From: Saccharospirillum sp965652395
Lineage (GTDB): Bacteria; Pseudomonadota; Gammaproteobacteria; Pseudomonadales; Natronospirillaceae
NCBI GenBank assembly: GCA_965652395.1
Contig: CBFGUW010000007.1
Coordinates: 1-64,000, forward strand
Direction: 5' to 3'
Length of the DNA stretch: 64,000 bases
The notes beneath the pieces are model-generated. The model was given only the letters and a program-made list of their open reading frames with translations, had not been told where the DNA came from and made no database searches. A program made the position numbers and the translations under genes. Of the stretch, positions 7,614-15,662 are shown one piece after another (position 1 is the first letter of the stretch; every line of letters begins with the position of its first letter).

Positions 7614-8633
7614 TCAGCCCCAGCACTGGTCCAGACCGGCGGATGAGCCGATGCTTTCCACGCCCTGGGCCGGTTGGTCGGTGATCAGGGTGACGCCGGT
7701 GTTGTAGAAGTCTTTGCCCGGTGATGGCTCTGGCTTGACGCCGGTTTTGGCGTATTCGGCGATGGCTTCAACGCCGAGGGAGGCCATTTTCAGCGGGAAC
7801 TGCATGGAGGTAGCGCCGATGACGCCGTCCTTGACGTTGCGGACGCCGGGGCAGCCGCCGTCGACGGAGACGATGAGCACTTCGTCTTCCAGGCCAACCG
7901 CTTTGAGGGCTTCATAAGCACCGGCGGCGGCGGGTTCGTTGATGGTGTAGACGAGGTTCACGCCGGGGTCTTTCTGCAGCAGGTTTTCCATGGCGCGGCG
8001 GCCGCCTTCTTCGGAGCCCTGGGTGACGTCGTTACCGACGATGCGCGGGTCGCTTTCGTCGCCGATGTCGTTGGGGTCGTTGAGGTCGATGCCGAAGCCT
8101 TGCAGGAAGCCTTGGTCACGGGCGACGTCGACGGTGATTTCGCTGGAGTTGAGGTCGAGCAGGGCGATTTTGGCGTCTTTGGCTTTGCTGCCCATTTGGG
8201 CTTTGGCCCATTCGCCGATCATGACTCCGGCTTTGAAGTTGTCGGTGGCGAAGGTGGCGTCGGCGGCGCTGGCTGGGCTCAGCGGGGTGTCGAGTGCAAT
8301 GACGAGCAGGCCGGCTTCACGGGCGCGTTCGATGGTGGGGACGATGGCGGCCGGGTCGCTGGGGGTGATGAGGATGCCGGCGGCGCCTGCGGCGACGAGG
8401 TTTTCGATGGCTTGCACTTGTGATTCGTTGTCGCCGTCGTAGCGTCCGGCGAAGGTGCGCAGGTCGATGCCCATTTCTTCGGCTTTTTCGGCGGCGCCTT
8501 CTTTCATTTTGACGAAGAAGGGGTTTGTATTGGTTTTGGTGATGAGGCCGACGATGATGTCGTCTGCCATGGCGCTGGCGGATGCGATGCTGACGCCTAA
8601 GGCGATGGCGAGTGTTTTAAGAGGTGCTTTCAT
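7614..8633 (-). CDS. frcB: Fructose-type ABC transporter periplasmic binding protein FrcB
   Basis: 339 residues. Signal peptide 1-23 (ending SAMA before DD), then LITKTNTNPFFVKMKEGA, ALDTPLSPASAADATFATDN, YTINEPAAAGAYEALK, IVSVDGGCPGV and a C-terminal DQCWG. Each block is as in FrcB of the frcBCA system, which takes up fructose (also mannose and ribose in rhizobia). ATG 8633 has CAGGAC 8 bases upstream. First gene of the importer operon, behind a 387-base leader/promoter region. Confidence 0.92.
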   Translation of the reverse strand: MKAPLKTLAIALGVSIASASAMADDIIVGLITKTNTNPFFVKMKEGAAEKAEEMGIDLRTFAGRYDGDNESQVQAIENLVAAGAAGILITPSDPAAIVPTIERAREAGLLVIALDTPLSPASAADATFATDNFKAGVMIGEWAKAQMGSKAKDAKIALLDLNSSEITVDVARDQGFLQGFGIDLNDPNDIGDESDPRIVGNDVTQGSEEGGRRAMENLLQKDPGVNLVYTINEPAAAGAYEALKAVGLEDEVLIVSVDGGCPGVRNVKDGVIGATSMQFPLKMASLGVEAIAEYAKTGVKPEPSPGKDFYNTGVTLITDQPAQGVESIGSSAGLDQCWG

Positions 8634-9020
8634 TTTAAGTCCTGCCTGGTTTTGTTGTTGTGGTTGGGTTGTGAGACTCAGCGAGCCCTCAGGCACCACT
8701 TTACGCAGGCGTGCTAACCGGAAATTTCATTGTTGGGGCGGTGGTGAAATATTTGTAACAGAGATGGCACGGGTTGGTGCTGTGGCTGAGTTTCGATGTT
8801 CGCTTTTGGTTTTTTGCCTGTGGTCCGCACCGGCTGCCTGGTATGCCCGTCAAGGGCCGGCATGGACCCTTCCATGGGGCCTGGACCGCAGCATCCATGC
8901 TGCGGACCTCCCTTGACGGGCATACCAGGCATCCGGTGCTGGTCTTCTGCGGGCGAACTTCGAAACTGCTCCTTCGGTGCCAAGGATAGAACGGTTTTAT
9001 TTTTGTTTTTTGCTTGGCTT
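8634..9020. promoter_or_regulatory. frcB leader and promoter region with nested palindromes
   Basis: 387 bases between the kinase gene stop and frcB, both leftward. It contains the large palindrome at 8827-8939. Closer to frcB, the leftward strand carries TGTTACAAATATTTCACC near 8745-8762, a plausible response-regulator target because the regulator's own promoter also carries AATATT direct repeats. No gene is supported here. Confidence 0.5.
8827..8939. repeat. 113-bp nested inverted repeat (MITE/attenuator-like)
   Basis: Outer arms 8827-8856 and 8910-8939 are complementary over 30 bases with one mismatch; 8835-8856 and 8910-8931 pair perfectly. Inside, 8887-8904 is a second perfect hairpin (CGCAGCAT-CC-ATGCTGCG) and 8861-8876 is another partial palindrome around CCATGG. 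Terminal inverted repeats with internal hairpins fit a small non-autonomous element or a BIME-like structure. As RNA it would form a cruciform upstream of frcB. Confidence 0.75.
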
Positions 9021-11543
9021 TTATTTCTTGGGAAACAACTGCTGGAACATGTCTCGGGTCAGTGGTTTTTGAACGAAGCGCCAGGGTATTTCCAGGCCTA
9101 TCTCCTGTTCCAACATTTCTTTGGGTAGGCCGGAGATGAGTAGGCATTGGGTGTCGGGCCAATATTTTGTGGCCATGTTGGCTACGTCCAACCCATTGAG
9201 GTAGCCGCTTAAATTGACGTCGGTGACCAGCAGCCCTGCCCCTGTGTCATTGTGTTGCGCCCAGTCGATGAACTGTTCGCCGTGTTCGAAGCTGGTGACG
9301 TTCCAACCTCTTTGCGCGAATAATTCCACCAGCGTTTCGCGTACGCTTTGGTCGTCTTCGACGATGGCGATGCCCTGTTGCGGATTAAACAGGATGGGCG
9401 GCAGGTCGGGTTTGGTGTTGCGGTCTTCTTTATTGGTTGCGAGCGGCCAGGTGAGCCTGACTTTGGTGCCCTGCCTCGGTACGGATTCCAATTGGAATTC
9501 GCCGCCGCTTTGTTGCACGAAGCCGTAAACGGTGCTCAAACCCAAGCCACTGCCCTGCCCGACCGGTTTGGTGGTGAAGAAGGGTTCCAGCACGCGTTTT
9601 TGCATGCTGGGGGGTATGCCTGCGCCGTTGTCTGTGACGTCGATTCCGAGGGCGGTGCCTTCGTTGGTCAGCCGGGTGCGGATGCGTATCCAGCCACTGG
9701 CGGGAATGGCGGCGGCGCTGTTGAGTGTGAGGTTGAGGATGGCGTTTTCCAGTTGGGAGGGGTCGATGTAGATGAAGGCGGTGGGGGCGCCGAGGTCGAG
9801 TTCGAGGTGTATCTGGCCGGATACGCTGTATTCCAGCAGTTCGGCCATGCCGCCGAGCAGGTCGTCGACGGAGACAAGTTCCGGCTGCAGTTGTTGTTTG
9901 CGGCTGAATGCCAGCAGGCGCTGCACCAGTTGTGCGCCGCGTTCACTGACGTTGAGGGCTCGGTGCAGGTATTTTTGCGCGCGTTCGGGCAGGTTATTCA
10001 GTTGGTCGAGCAATTGTAGATTGCCCATCAACGCGGCGAGTAAGTTGTTGAAGTCGTGCGCGACGCCGCCGGTTAACTGGCCGAGCACTTCCATCTTTTG
10101 CGATTGCTGTAATTGCTGTTCGGCGGTGCGGCGCTCGGTTAAATCGCTGTAGAGGGTGACAAAGCCGCCGCTGGGCATGGGTTGGCTGCGGAATTCGACG
10201 ATCTGGCCGTCGTCGTAGTGGCGTTCGAAGTTTTGGTTGCTGTGGTGGCGTTGTGCGTTGAGCGATTGCATGTCGACCGATTCCTGGTTCAGGTTCAGGT
10301 TTCGGTGGGGTTTTCGGGTCATTAATGCCTGGACGTCGACCAAGGCCATGCCTGGGTGGATGTCGTCCGGTTCGAAGTGGAAAATTTCGAGGTAACGACG
10401 GTTCCAGGTGACGAGTTTGCCGTCGGCGGAGAAGACGCTGAGACCGTCCTGTATTTGGTTGAATATGGTTTCGAGCAGTGTTTTCTGGGCTTCGAGTTCC
10501 TGGCTGGTGCGTTCGGCGGCGAAGGCGTGGTCCCGGAAGATGTCGTAGGCGGTGACGAGGTCGCCGATTTCGTCGTCGCGTTCGATGTCGATGTGCACCG
10601 GTGCTTCTTCGCCGCGGGATAAATGGCCCATGTCTTCGGTGACTACGGCGAGGTCACGAATCAGCCGCCGGTTATTGAAGTAGTAGAGGCCGAGGGCGAA
10701 CAGTAATACCAGGGATAAACCGACCGTCATGACCATGGCCTGGCTGACGCGGTTCGAGACGGCTTTTTGCTGGCGGAGCACGGCCTGTTGGATGTCCGCC
10801 GCGAAGCTGTTGGTTTGTTGGGTCAGTTGTTCGGAATGCGCTCTGAGCCGGGCCAGCAGGAAGGCTTTGTTCTGGTCGATGCGTTGCAGACTGCGGTGGT
10901 GCTCGCTGGCGAAGCCGAGCCAGCGTAGATAATCCTCCTGGGCGCCCACCCCTTCCGCCAATGCCTGCAGGCCTTCGCTGCTTTGCAACACGTACTGGTC
11001 CGGCTGGGTGATGGAGAGGAAATAGAGTTGCAGCGGGAGCCAGGGGTCTATCGCGATCCGGGCGTCTTCATCGCTGGAGGCTTGCTGGTCTACCTCGAAT
11101 TGGGCTGAGAAGAGGTCTTCGCGGATGAAGAGTTCGTCGTACACCAGTTCGGCCAACCGATCGAGATCGGCCTGGATATTCCGCAGGCTTTCCTGGAGTT
11201 CTTGTCGCACGCTCGGATTCTGCAGTTTTTCGGAGAGTGAATACGCCAGTTCATAGCGGTTTTTCAAGCGCTGCCGTTCGGTCTGCAACTGCATGGGGCG
11301 ACCGGCCGAGGCGAGGTAGGGCGCCATCGCGACGATCTGCGCGGCCTCGTCGGACAGGGTGAGGGCGTTGCGGATTTCCGGAATCAACAGGGCTTCGAAT
11401 TCGTTCACGGCGGACTGGGTCTGTTTTAGACCCTGCCAGGTGACCAGAATCAACCCCAAACCGAGGCAAAACCCGACGATAAAAGCCGCCAACGCCTTGT
11501 TTTGCAGCGTCCACTTGAAGGTCTTGGGGGCGGTTCGCGTCAT
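9021..11543 (-). CDS. TorS-like hybrid sensor histidine kinase
   Basis: 840 residues. First transmembrane segment ~16-36, a helical periplasmic region ~37-268, and a second transmembrane segment ~269-290. These are followed by HAMP ~291-345, PAS (PAS_7 type) ~360-470, HisKA with GGVAHDFNNLL (His near 496), a HATPase with N box NAILNLTLNSAAA and G boxes DNGAGIPP and GQGSGLGLST, and a C-terminal receiver with EDD and phosphoacceptor Asp in LLVTDVNLSG (~773). No C-terminal Hpt domain is seen, unlike TorS. The start overlaps the regulator stop by 4 bases, so the two are coupled. Placed directly upstream of frcBCA, it probably senses sugar supply; TorS-type sensors often read a periplasmic binding protein. 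Confidence 0.88.
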   Translation of the reverse strand: MTRTAPKTFKWTLQNKALAAFIVGFCLGLGLILVTWQGLKQTQSAVNEFEALLIPEIRNALTLSDEAAQIVAMAPYLASAGRPMQLQTERQRLKNRYELAYSLSEKLQNPSVRQELQESLRNIQADLDRLAELVYDELFIREDLFSAQFEVDQQASSDEDARIAIDPWLPLQLYFLSITQPDQYVLQSSEGLQALAEGVGAQEDYLRWLGFASEHHRSLQRIDQNKAFLLARLRAHSEQLTQQTNSFAADIQQAVLRQQKAVSNRVSQAMVMTVGLSLVLLFALGLYYFNNRRLIRDLAVVTEDMGHLSRGEEAPVHIDIERDDEIGDLVTAYDIFRDHAFAAERTSQELEAQKTLLETIFNQIQDGLSVFSADGKLVTWNRRYLEIFHFEPDDIHPGMALVDVQALMTRKPHRNLNLNQESVDMQSLNAQRHHSNQNFERHYDDGQIVEFRSQPMPSGGFVTLYSDLTERRTAEQQLQQSQKMEVLGQLTGGVAHDFNNLLAALMGNLQLLDQLNNLPERAQKYLHRALNVSERGAQLVQRLLAFSRKQQLQPELVSVDDLLGGMAELLEYSVSGQIHLELDLGAPTAFIYIDPSQLENAILNLTLNSAAAIPASGWIRIRTRLTNEGTALGIDVTDNGAGIPPSMQKRVLEPFFTTKPVGQGSGLGLSTVYGFVQQSGGEFQLESVPRQGTKVRLTWPLATNKEDRNTKPDLPPILFNPQQGIAIVEDDQSVRETLVELFAQRGWNVTSFEHGEQFIDWAQHNDTGAGLLVTDVNLSGYLNGLDVANMATKYWPDTQCLLISGLPKEMLEQEIGLEIPWRFVQKPLTRDMFQQLFPKK

Positions 11544-12274
11544 AGCCGTGAAACGGACCCCGCGAACAGGTAGCCGATGCCGCGTTCCGTTTTGATGTAT
11601 TTTGGGGTCTTGGGGTTGGGCTCGATTTTGCGCCTCAGCCGCAACACCAGTACATCGATGGTTCGATCGAACGATTCGGTCTCGGTGCCGTGCGTGCGTT
11701 CCAGCAGCACATCGCGGCTCAGCACCCGGTTGGGGGACTGCAGCAGCACGGTGAGCAGGTTGAACTCGCCAAAGGTGAGCTCCACGGGCATACCCTCAGG
11801 GTTGGTCAGCGACCGCTTGGTCAGGTTCAGGTGCCAACCATCGAACACCAACCCTTCCTGACCGGCCTCGGCAACCTTGCGCGGCGTAACGCTCAATTGG
11901 GTGCTGCGCCGCAATAGGGCCCGCACCCGGGCGACCACCTCGCGCAGATTGAAGGGCTTCATCAGAAAATCGTCCGCCGCCACTTCCAGACCGAGAATCC
12001 GGTCGGTCTCGTCACCCTTGCCGGTGAGCATCATAATGGGGATGGGTGAGTGTTCACGTACCTGCTGCGCCACGCGCAGGCCGTTCTCCTGCTCCAAACG
12101 CAGGTCGAGAATGATCAAATCGATGTCTTCATGCGGCAGCATGGCCAACAGGTCTTTCCCACGTTGCAGGGCGGTAACCCGGTACCCCTCCAGCGTCAGC
12201 GCATCTTCCAGCACTTCCAGGATGTCGACCTCATCGTCCACAATCACCAGATGGTGCGATTGTCCGGCCTCCAT
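11540..12274 (-). CDS. OmpR/TorR-family response regulator
   Basis: 244 residues. Receiver domain 8-122 with acidic Asp13/Asp14, phosphoacceptor Asp57 (ILDLRL), switch Thr in MLTGK and Lys in LMKPF. A winged-helix DNA-binding domain follows (LTFGEFNLLTVLLQSPNRVL, RTIDVLVLRLRRKIEP, IKTERGIGYLF). ATG 12274 has TGGAG 7 bases upstream. First gene of the kinase operon. It most likely controls frcB and itself: AATATT direct repeats lie in its own promoter and a similar A/T box lies upstream of frcB. Confidence 0.9.
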   Translation of the reverse strand: MEAGQSHHLVIVDDEVDILEVLEDALTLEGYRVTALQRGKDLLAMLPHEDIDLIILDLRLEQENGLRVAQQVREHSPIPIMMLTGKGDETDRILGLEVAADDFLMKPFNLREVVARVRALLRRSTQLSVTPRKVAEAGQEGLVFDGWHLNLTKRSLTNPEGMPVELTFGEFNLLTVLLQSPNRVLSRDVLLERTHGTETESFDRTIDVLVLRLRRKIEPNPKTPKYIKTERGIGYLFAGSVSRL

Positions 12275-12317
12275 CGTCCACTCCAGCTTTTTATTCTTAT
12301 CGCCGATACTAGTACAT

Positions 12318-12338
12318 GGGAATATTAATGGAATATTT
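12318..12338. promoter_or_regulatory. 11-bp-spaced direct repeats upstream of the response regulator
   Basis: GGAATATT at 12319-12326 repeats at 12330-12337, one helical turn apart. This is the arrangement used by OmpR/PhoB/TorR-type dimers. It lies about 45-65 bases upstream of the regulator ATG at 12274, so autoregulation is likely; no footprint can be inferred beyond that. Confidence 0.4.
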
Positions 12339-12405
12339 CAGAGGGGGTGAAGTGGGTATTACTCCATTCAATGCCTACCTTTGGCTCTATCCTAAATGAC
12401 TAACA

Positions 12406-12885
12406 CTAGTCAAAAGAGCTACGGGGCAGAAGAGTCGGCTCAATGGCATGGTCAGCAGGTACCGCCTCTGAATTTGGAAAAATCCTGTATGGCTGAAGGA
12501 TAACTTTCATCCTCTTGCTCAGCCTGGAAAACGAATATTCCCCATCTTCAGCCCACGACTTACTACCAGCCATACTAGAGGACTCAATGACCAACTCAAG
12601 TACTTCGTCATGAGGCAGTAAGTACCATTCACCAACTTCGTAAAATGCTATGTATAGACTTTTACCGATGTACTTCTTGCAGAATGTGAGCCGCCCTTTA
12701 AGTTGAACCTTCAGGAACCGCTCACCATCGATATGCTGAGCAATGAAATCCGCGCCATGCCAATCATCGGTAAGCCGTAGGGTAACGAAGCCGTAGTCAG
12801 CCAAAATTGCAGACACTTTCTGGAAATTGTAGTTTTCCTTCTGTCGGGCGTTTAGTTCAGAATATGTGACTAGCTTCAGTTTCAT
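12406..12885 (-). CDS. PD-(D/E)XK nuclease-like hypothetical protein
   Basis: 159 residues, soluble. Residues ~25-70 read FVTLRLTDDWHGADFIAQH then ERFLKVQLKGRLTF. An Asp in GADF followed about 15 residues later by KVQLK is the active-site layout of small PD-(D/E)XK-fold proteins (group-I-intron-type or DUF4365-like), with Gln replacing the usual Glu/Asp. The N-terminal helix (SELNARQKENYNFQKVSAIL) carries Glu residues that could complete the site. No methylase or partner gene is adjacent. AT-rich relative to the kinase genes, suggesting acquisition. Function unproven. Confidence 0.5.
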   Translation of the reverse strand: MKLKLVTYSELNARQKENYNFQKVSAILADYGFVTLRLTDDWHGADFIAQHIDGERFLKVQLKGRLTFCKKYIGKSLYIAFYEVGEWYLLPHDEVLELVIESSSMAGSKSWAEDGEYSFSRLSKRMKVILQPYRIFPNSEAVPADHAIEPTLLPRSSFD

Positions 12886-13362
12886 ATAATCCCCTCTTTA
12901 ATACGAAGTTGGTAACTCCCAAATGATAGCGATTTTCCCTAAACCTATTTTGGCTTTCACTGTTGAAGATTCTTTTTCATTGAAATTTAGCTCCAATTCG
13001 TTACATCACATACAAATATATTTACAACGAGCTCGATTCTATCACTCTCTATCAACTCTGCTGGAACCCATGGTTTACATCGATACCTATTGGAAACAGA
13101 TAATCCACAAGCCCTGTAGAAGTGAGAGGTTAACCCATTTTCTCCAACTAACTTTGAAATATTGTTCTCTCCAGCTATTCAAAATGGTTAGCATTAACTA
13201 TTGATCCGGTACTCGCAGCTGTTCTTGCTTGCTTTCTGCAGAGTGAGCAATGGGATTGATAGACTCTTAAGATACCAACCCTTACTTCGAATTTGACAGT
13301 GCCGCACAGGCCACCCTCTGTCATTTAGAGTCCCCCACTATATTAACGCCTTTAAATGCTGT
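12886..13362. other. AT-rich intergenic stretch
   Basis: 477 bases without a supported gene. An open frame at 12923-13204 (plus) has no ribosome site and biased low-complexity content, so I do not call it. The left end should hold the promoter of the gene starting at 12885. I see no repeat or RNA structure of note. Confidence 0.4.
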
Positions 13363-13809
13363 TCACTTACTCTTTTGCATGGCTATTTTTGCTTCCGCCA
13401 AAATAATAGAATATCTACCATGCGCAATAATCGATTTAAGGGTTTCTATTTGCATATAAACTCCGGTAATTAACCCAAAAACAAAAACAGTTAATGCAAT
13501 ATCCTTGAAAAGAAGAGCTATAAGGTACATTGAACAAGCCATGACTCCATTGAAAATGCAATACATCTTTTTATGATTTAACTCTAGCAAACCTTCATAG
13601 TAGTTAGATTGAGATAAAGAATAATAGTACAGTTGGTTATCATACTTTATTTTTTCGACCTCTTTACGCTGCATCAAAAATCGATTGAATCTTGAAAAAT
13701 ATTTTTTAGCTAAAGCTACGATAAGAGAAGCCACTACATTAATAGTAACGCCAAAAAATACAGTTATAATCCAAAACTCTTGAGTTTGAAGTGTACTCTT
13801 TATATCCAA
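13363..13809 (-). CDS. Hypothetical membrane protein, 148 residues
   Basis: Three probable membrane helices: about 11-32 (FWIITVFFGVTINVVASLIVALA), 85-105 and 107-125. A basic cytosolic loop (RFNRFLMQRKEVEKIKYD) and a Tyr-rich stretch (YYYSLSQSNYYEG) lie between the first and second. Family not recognised; small accessory membrane proteins of this type often belong to toxin or effector modules, but no partner is visible. Strongly AT-rich, with Lys and Ile codons ending in A. Confidence 0.5.
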   Translation of the reverse strand: MDIKSTLQTQEFWIITVFFGVTINVVASLIVALAKKYFSRFNRFLMQRKEVEKIKYDNQLYYYSLSQSNYYEGLLELNHKKMYCIFNGVMACSMYLIALLFKDIALTVFVFGLITGVYMQIETLKSIIAHGRYSIILAEAKIAMQKSK

Positions 13810-13959
13810 AAGGCCTTTTCTCCTACAAAGTTTGAAATCCGGTTTCTGGGTGAACTTCTACTTAAAACAATTGCTCAAGCTATTGGCTTGGCAATAGATA
13901 CAACAAGCAAGATAAAGAACATAAAGCCCCCACTGGTTTCGGTATTCTTCCGTAGCTAT

Positions 13960-14220
13960 TCAGTACGTTGAATGGCAATCAATGCCTCGGCAAACCTCAA
14001 CAGCTGACCCTCCTCCTACTCTCATTCCTTTAAGGTATTGAGTGAATAGTGATACTTTGAAAACCTGTCTCTGGTTCAGGCTGGTCTTGTCGCGAGCTTG
14101 CTGTACCAACTCCGTTGATATTACACGATTAACTCGCATAGTTTCAGCCGCCTTCATTTCTTTAATGGATTGGAGCGATATGGTGTCCAATTCTTCGGCA
14201 AGCAGAGTACTATCATCCAT
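13960..14220 (-). pseudogene. Decayed HigA-like HTH antitoxin
   Basis: The first ~60 residues follow the HigA/RelB-linked antitoxin plan: an acidic N-terminus with ELDTISLQSIKEMKAAE, then VISTELVQQARDKTSLNQRQVFKVSLF, the start of a helix-turn-helix. The expected recognition helix and Trp-Glu segment are missing, and the tail runs into GMRVGGGSAVEVCRGIDCHSTY. In another frame the same bases encode GQLLRFAEALIAIQR, close to the usual C-terminal block. This indicates a small deletion or frameshift. No toxin gene remains upstream, where an element end and hairpins lie instead. Confidence 0.5.
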
Positions 14221-14290
14221 TTTTGGTTACCTTACATCCAGACAGCAGATGTATCCTCCTGAATGTTTACTATTGTAGACAACTAAGGAG

Positions 14291-14307
14291 CCTCTGAACA
14301 ATTCCCG
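14291..14307. repeat. Copy of a TCTGAACAATTCCCG element end
   Basis: The 15-base string TCTGAACAATTCCCG (14293-14307) is identical to each arm of the inverted repeat at 42207-42244. A 15-base identity in two unrelated intergenic spots suggests remnants of the same mobile element. Just beyond it, 14352-14377 forms a separate hairpin (CATCCCG ... CGGGATG). Confidence 0.5.
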
Positions 14308-14475
14308 TGTAGCTCTAGCTTTTCTGAAGGGCGGTGCCGCAAGTGATGCGGCATCCCGACGGTCTCATGCCGGGATGTCTAGACTTTTCAAATGAGCCCA
14401 ACACAGTGGCACTGCTCCTCGGAAAGCCCCATCGGGCGGGGCTGCGTTAATACAATCGCGATCCGAAAACCAAGC

Positions 14476-14799
14476 TCAATTCGCAACTACTCGATGCAGC
14501 CGATATGAGTCGTAACCACCGATATCTATGCTTTCATTATGGCAATGTACTGTGCTTTTCTTTCCTGCCATATAAAGAGCTAGCACTAAAGAAGTCAAGT
14601 TGCTTTCTTCATAAGGGATATGGCACCGCACATTATTGCCACTGCTATCTTCAAACTTAGCAATAGAATAATTACGACCGATACCTTCTTCGAACTGAAT
14701 CAATTCGACTATGCTAGCTGACGAAACTGTTTGCCATGAAAACGCATTTGTTGACATTGCAGACAGCATTAATACAAAAGTAACTTTTGCTTTTAACAT
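14476..14799 (-). CDS. Small secreted protein, 107 residues
   Basis: Begins MLKAKVTFVLMLSAMSTNAF, a clear signal peptide, followed by WQTVSSASIVELIQFEEG. Two Cys (VRCHIPY and VHCHNES) are spaced as if to pair. GGYDSYRLHRVVAN at the C-terminus matches the recurrent 'small secreted, integron/accessory' pattern seen in marine gammaproteobacteria, whose function is unknown. An upstream Met at 14838 would bury the signal peptide, so I prefer the start at 14799. Isolated gene in AT-rich DNA. Confidence 0.55.
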   Translation of the reverse strand: MLKAKVTFVLMLSAMSTNAFSWQTVSSASIVELIQFEEGIGRNYSIAKFEDSSGNNVRCHIPYEESNLTSLVLALYMAGKKSTVHCHNESIDIGGYDSYRLHRVVAN

Positions 14800-14997
14800 T
14801 ATTGTTAAACCTACTATATTGATCCCAGAGCAGGCCAAGATACCAAGCCTGGTTACAAAAACAAAGAAGATTCAGACCATATCGCAGCTAAGATTAAAAA
14901 ACCACTTAACAGGTGTCGTTCGTAGCTATCTTCGCTAGATCCACTTCATACTTTTATCTAAGCTACTTCATCCCATTGCAAAAGGGTATCGAACAAA

Positions 14998-15531
14998 ATG
15001 AACACCTACATCGCCCTCCTAAGAGGCATCAACGTCGGCGGCAAGCACTCTCTGCCTATGAAAGAACTGATCGGCCTCCTGGAAGGCCTTGGGGCCGAGG
15101 CGGTTAAAACCTACATCCAGAGCGGCAATGTGGTGTTTCAAAGCGCGAGTACCGACACCCAGGCGCTGGCCTCCCGTATAACAGCGGCCATCCACCAGAA
15201 AAAGGGATTTGAACCCCGAGTGCTTATTCTCACATTAGCGGCCTTTGATGAGGCGATGGCTGAAAACCCCTTCCCTGAAGCGGAGGAAGACCCACGCAGC
15301 CTGCATCTGGGTTTTCTGGAATCCGTACCACCGTCACCCAAGCTGGATGAGCTTGAGGCGCTGCGGAAAGAGAACGAGCGGTTTCGCTTGGTCGGGTCTG
15401 TCTTTTACCTGCATGCGCCCGATGGCATTGGCCGGTCCAAGCTGGCGGAGAAGTCGGAACGGCTTCTGGGCGTGCCGATGACGGACCGCAACTGGCGGAC
15501 GGTGTGTAAGCTTCGGGAGCTTGCGGGTTAA
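14998..15531 (+). CDS. DUF1697 family protein
   Basis: 177 residues, full length for the family. It begins with the defining block YIALLRGINVGGKHSLPMKE and continues with TYIQSGNVVFQS and the C-terminal MTDRNWRTVCKLREL. Cytosolic, with a ferredoxin-like fold; no biochemical role established. Single gene; GC content returns to core level exactly here, so this marks the right edge of the AT-rich patch. Confidence 0.9.
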   Translation: MNTYIALLRGINVGGKHSLPMKELIGLLEGLGAEAVKTYIQSGNVVFQSASTDTQALASRITAAIHQKKGFEPRVLILTLAAFDEAMAENPFPEAEEDPRSLHLGFLESVPPSPKLDELEALRKENERFRLVGSVFYLHAPDGIGRSKLAEKSERLLGVPMTDRNWRTVCKLRELAG

Positions 15532-15662
15532 TAAGCGTATTACCCAGAGAACCCAGGAACATTTATTTGATACCATAAGTAGCACTATTGGCTACATCGA
15601 ACACTCATAGTGCACCCACGTGGCGATTCTGCCTTAATAGCCGCTGGGAAGGAGTACACACT

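Noticed and set aside
12923..13204. 93-codon plus-strand frame in AT-rich DNA
   Set aside because: No ribosome site, no domain, and a length expected by chance in this composition.
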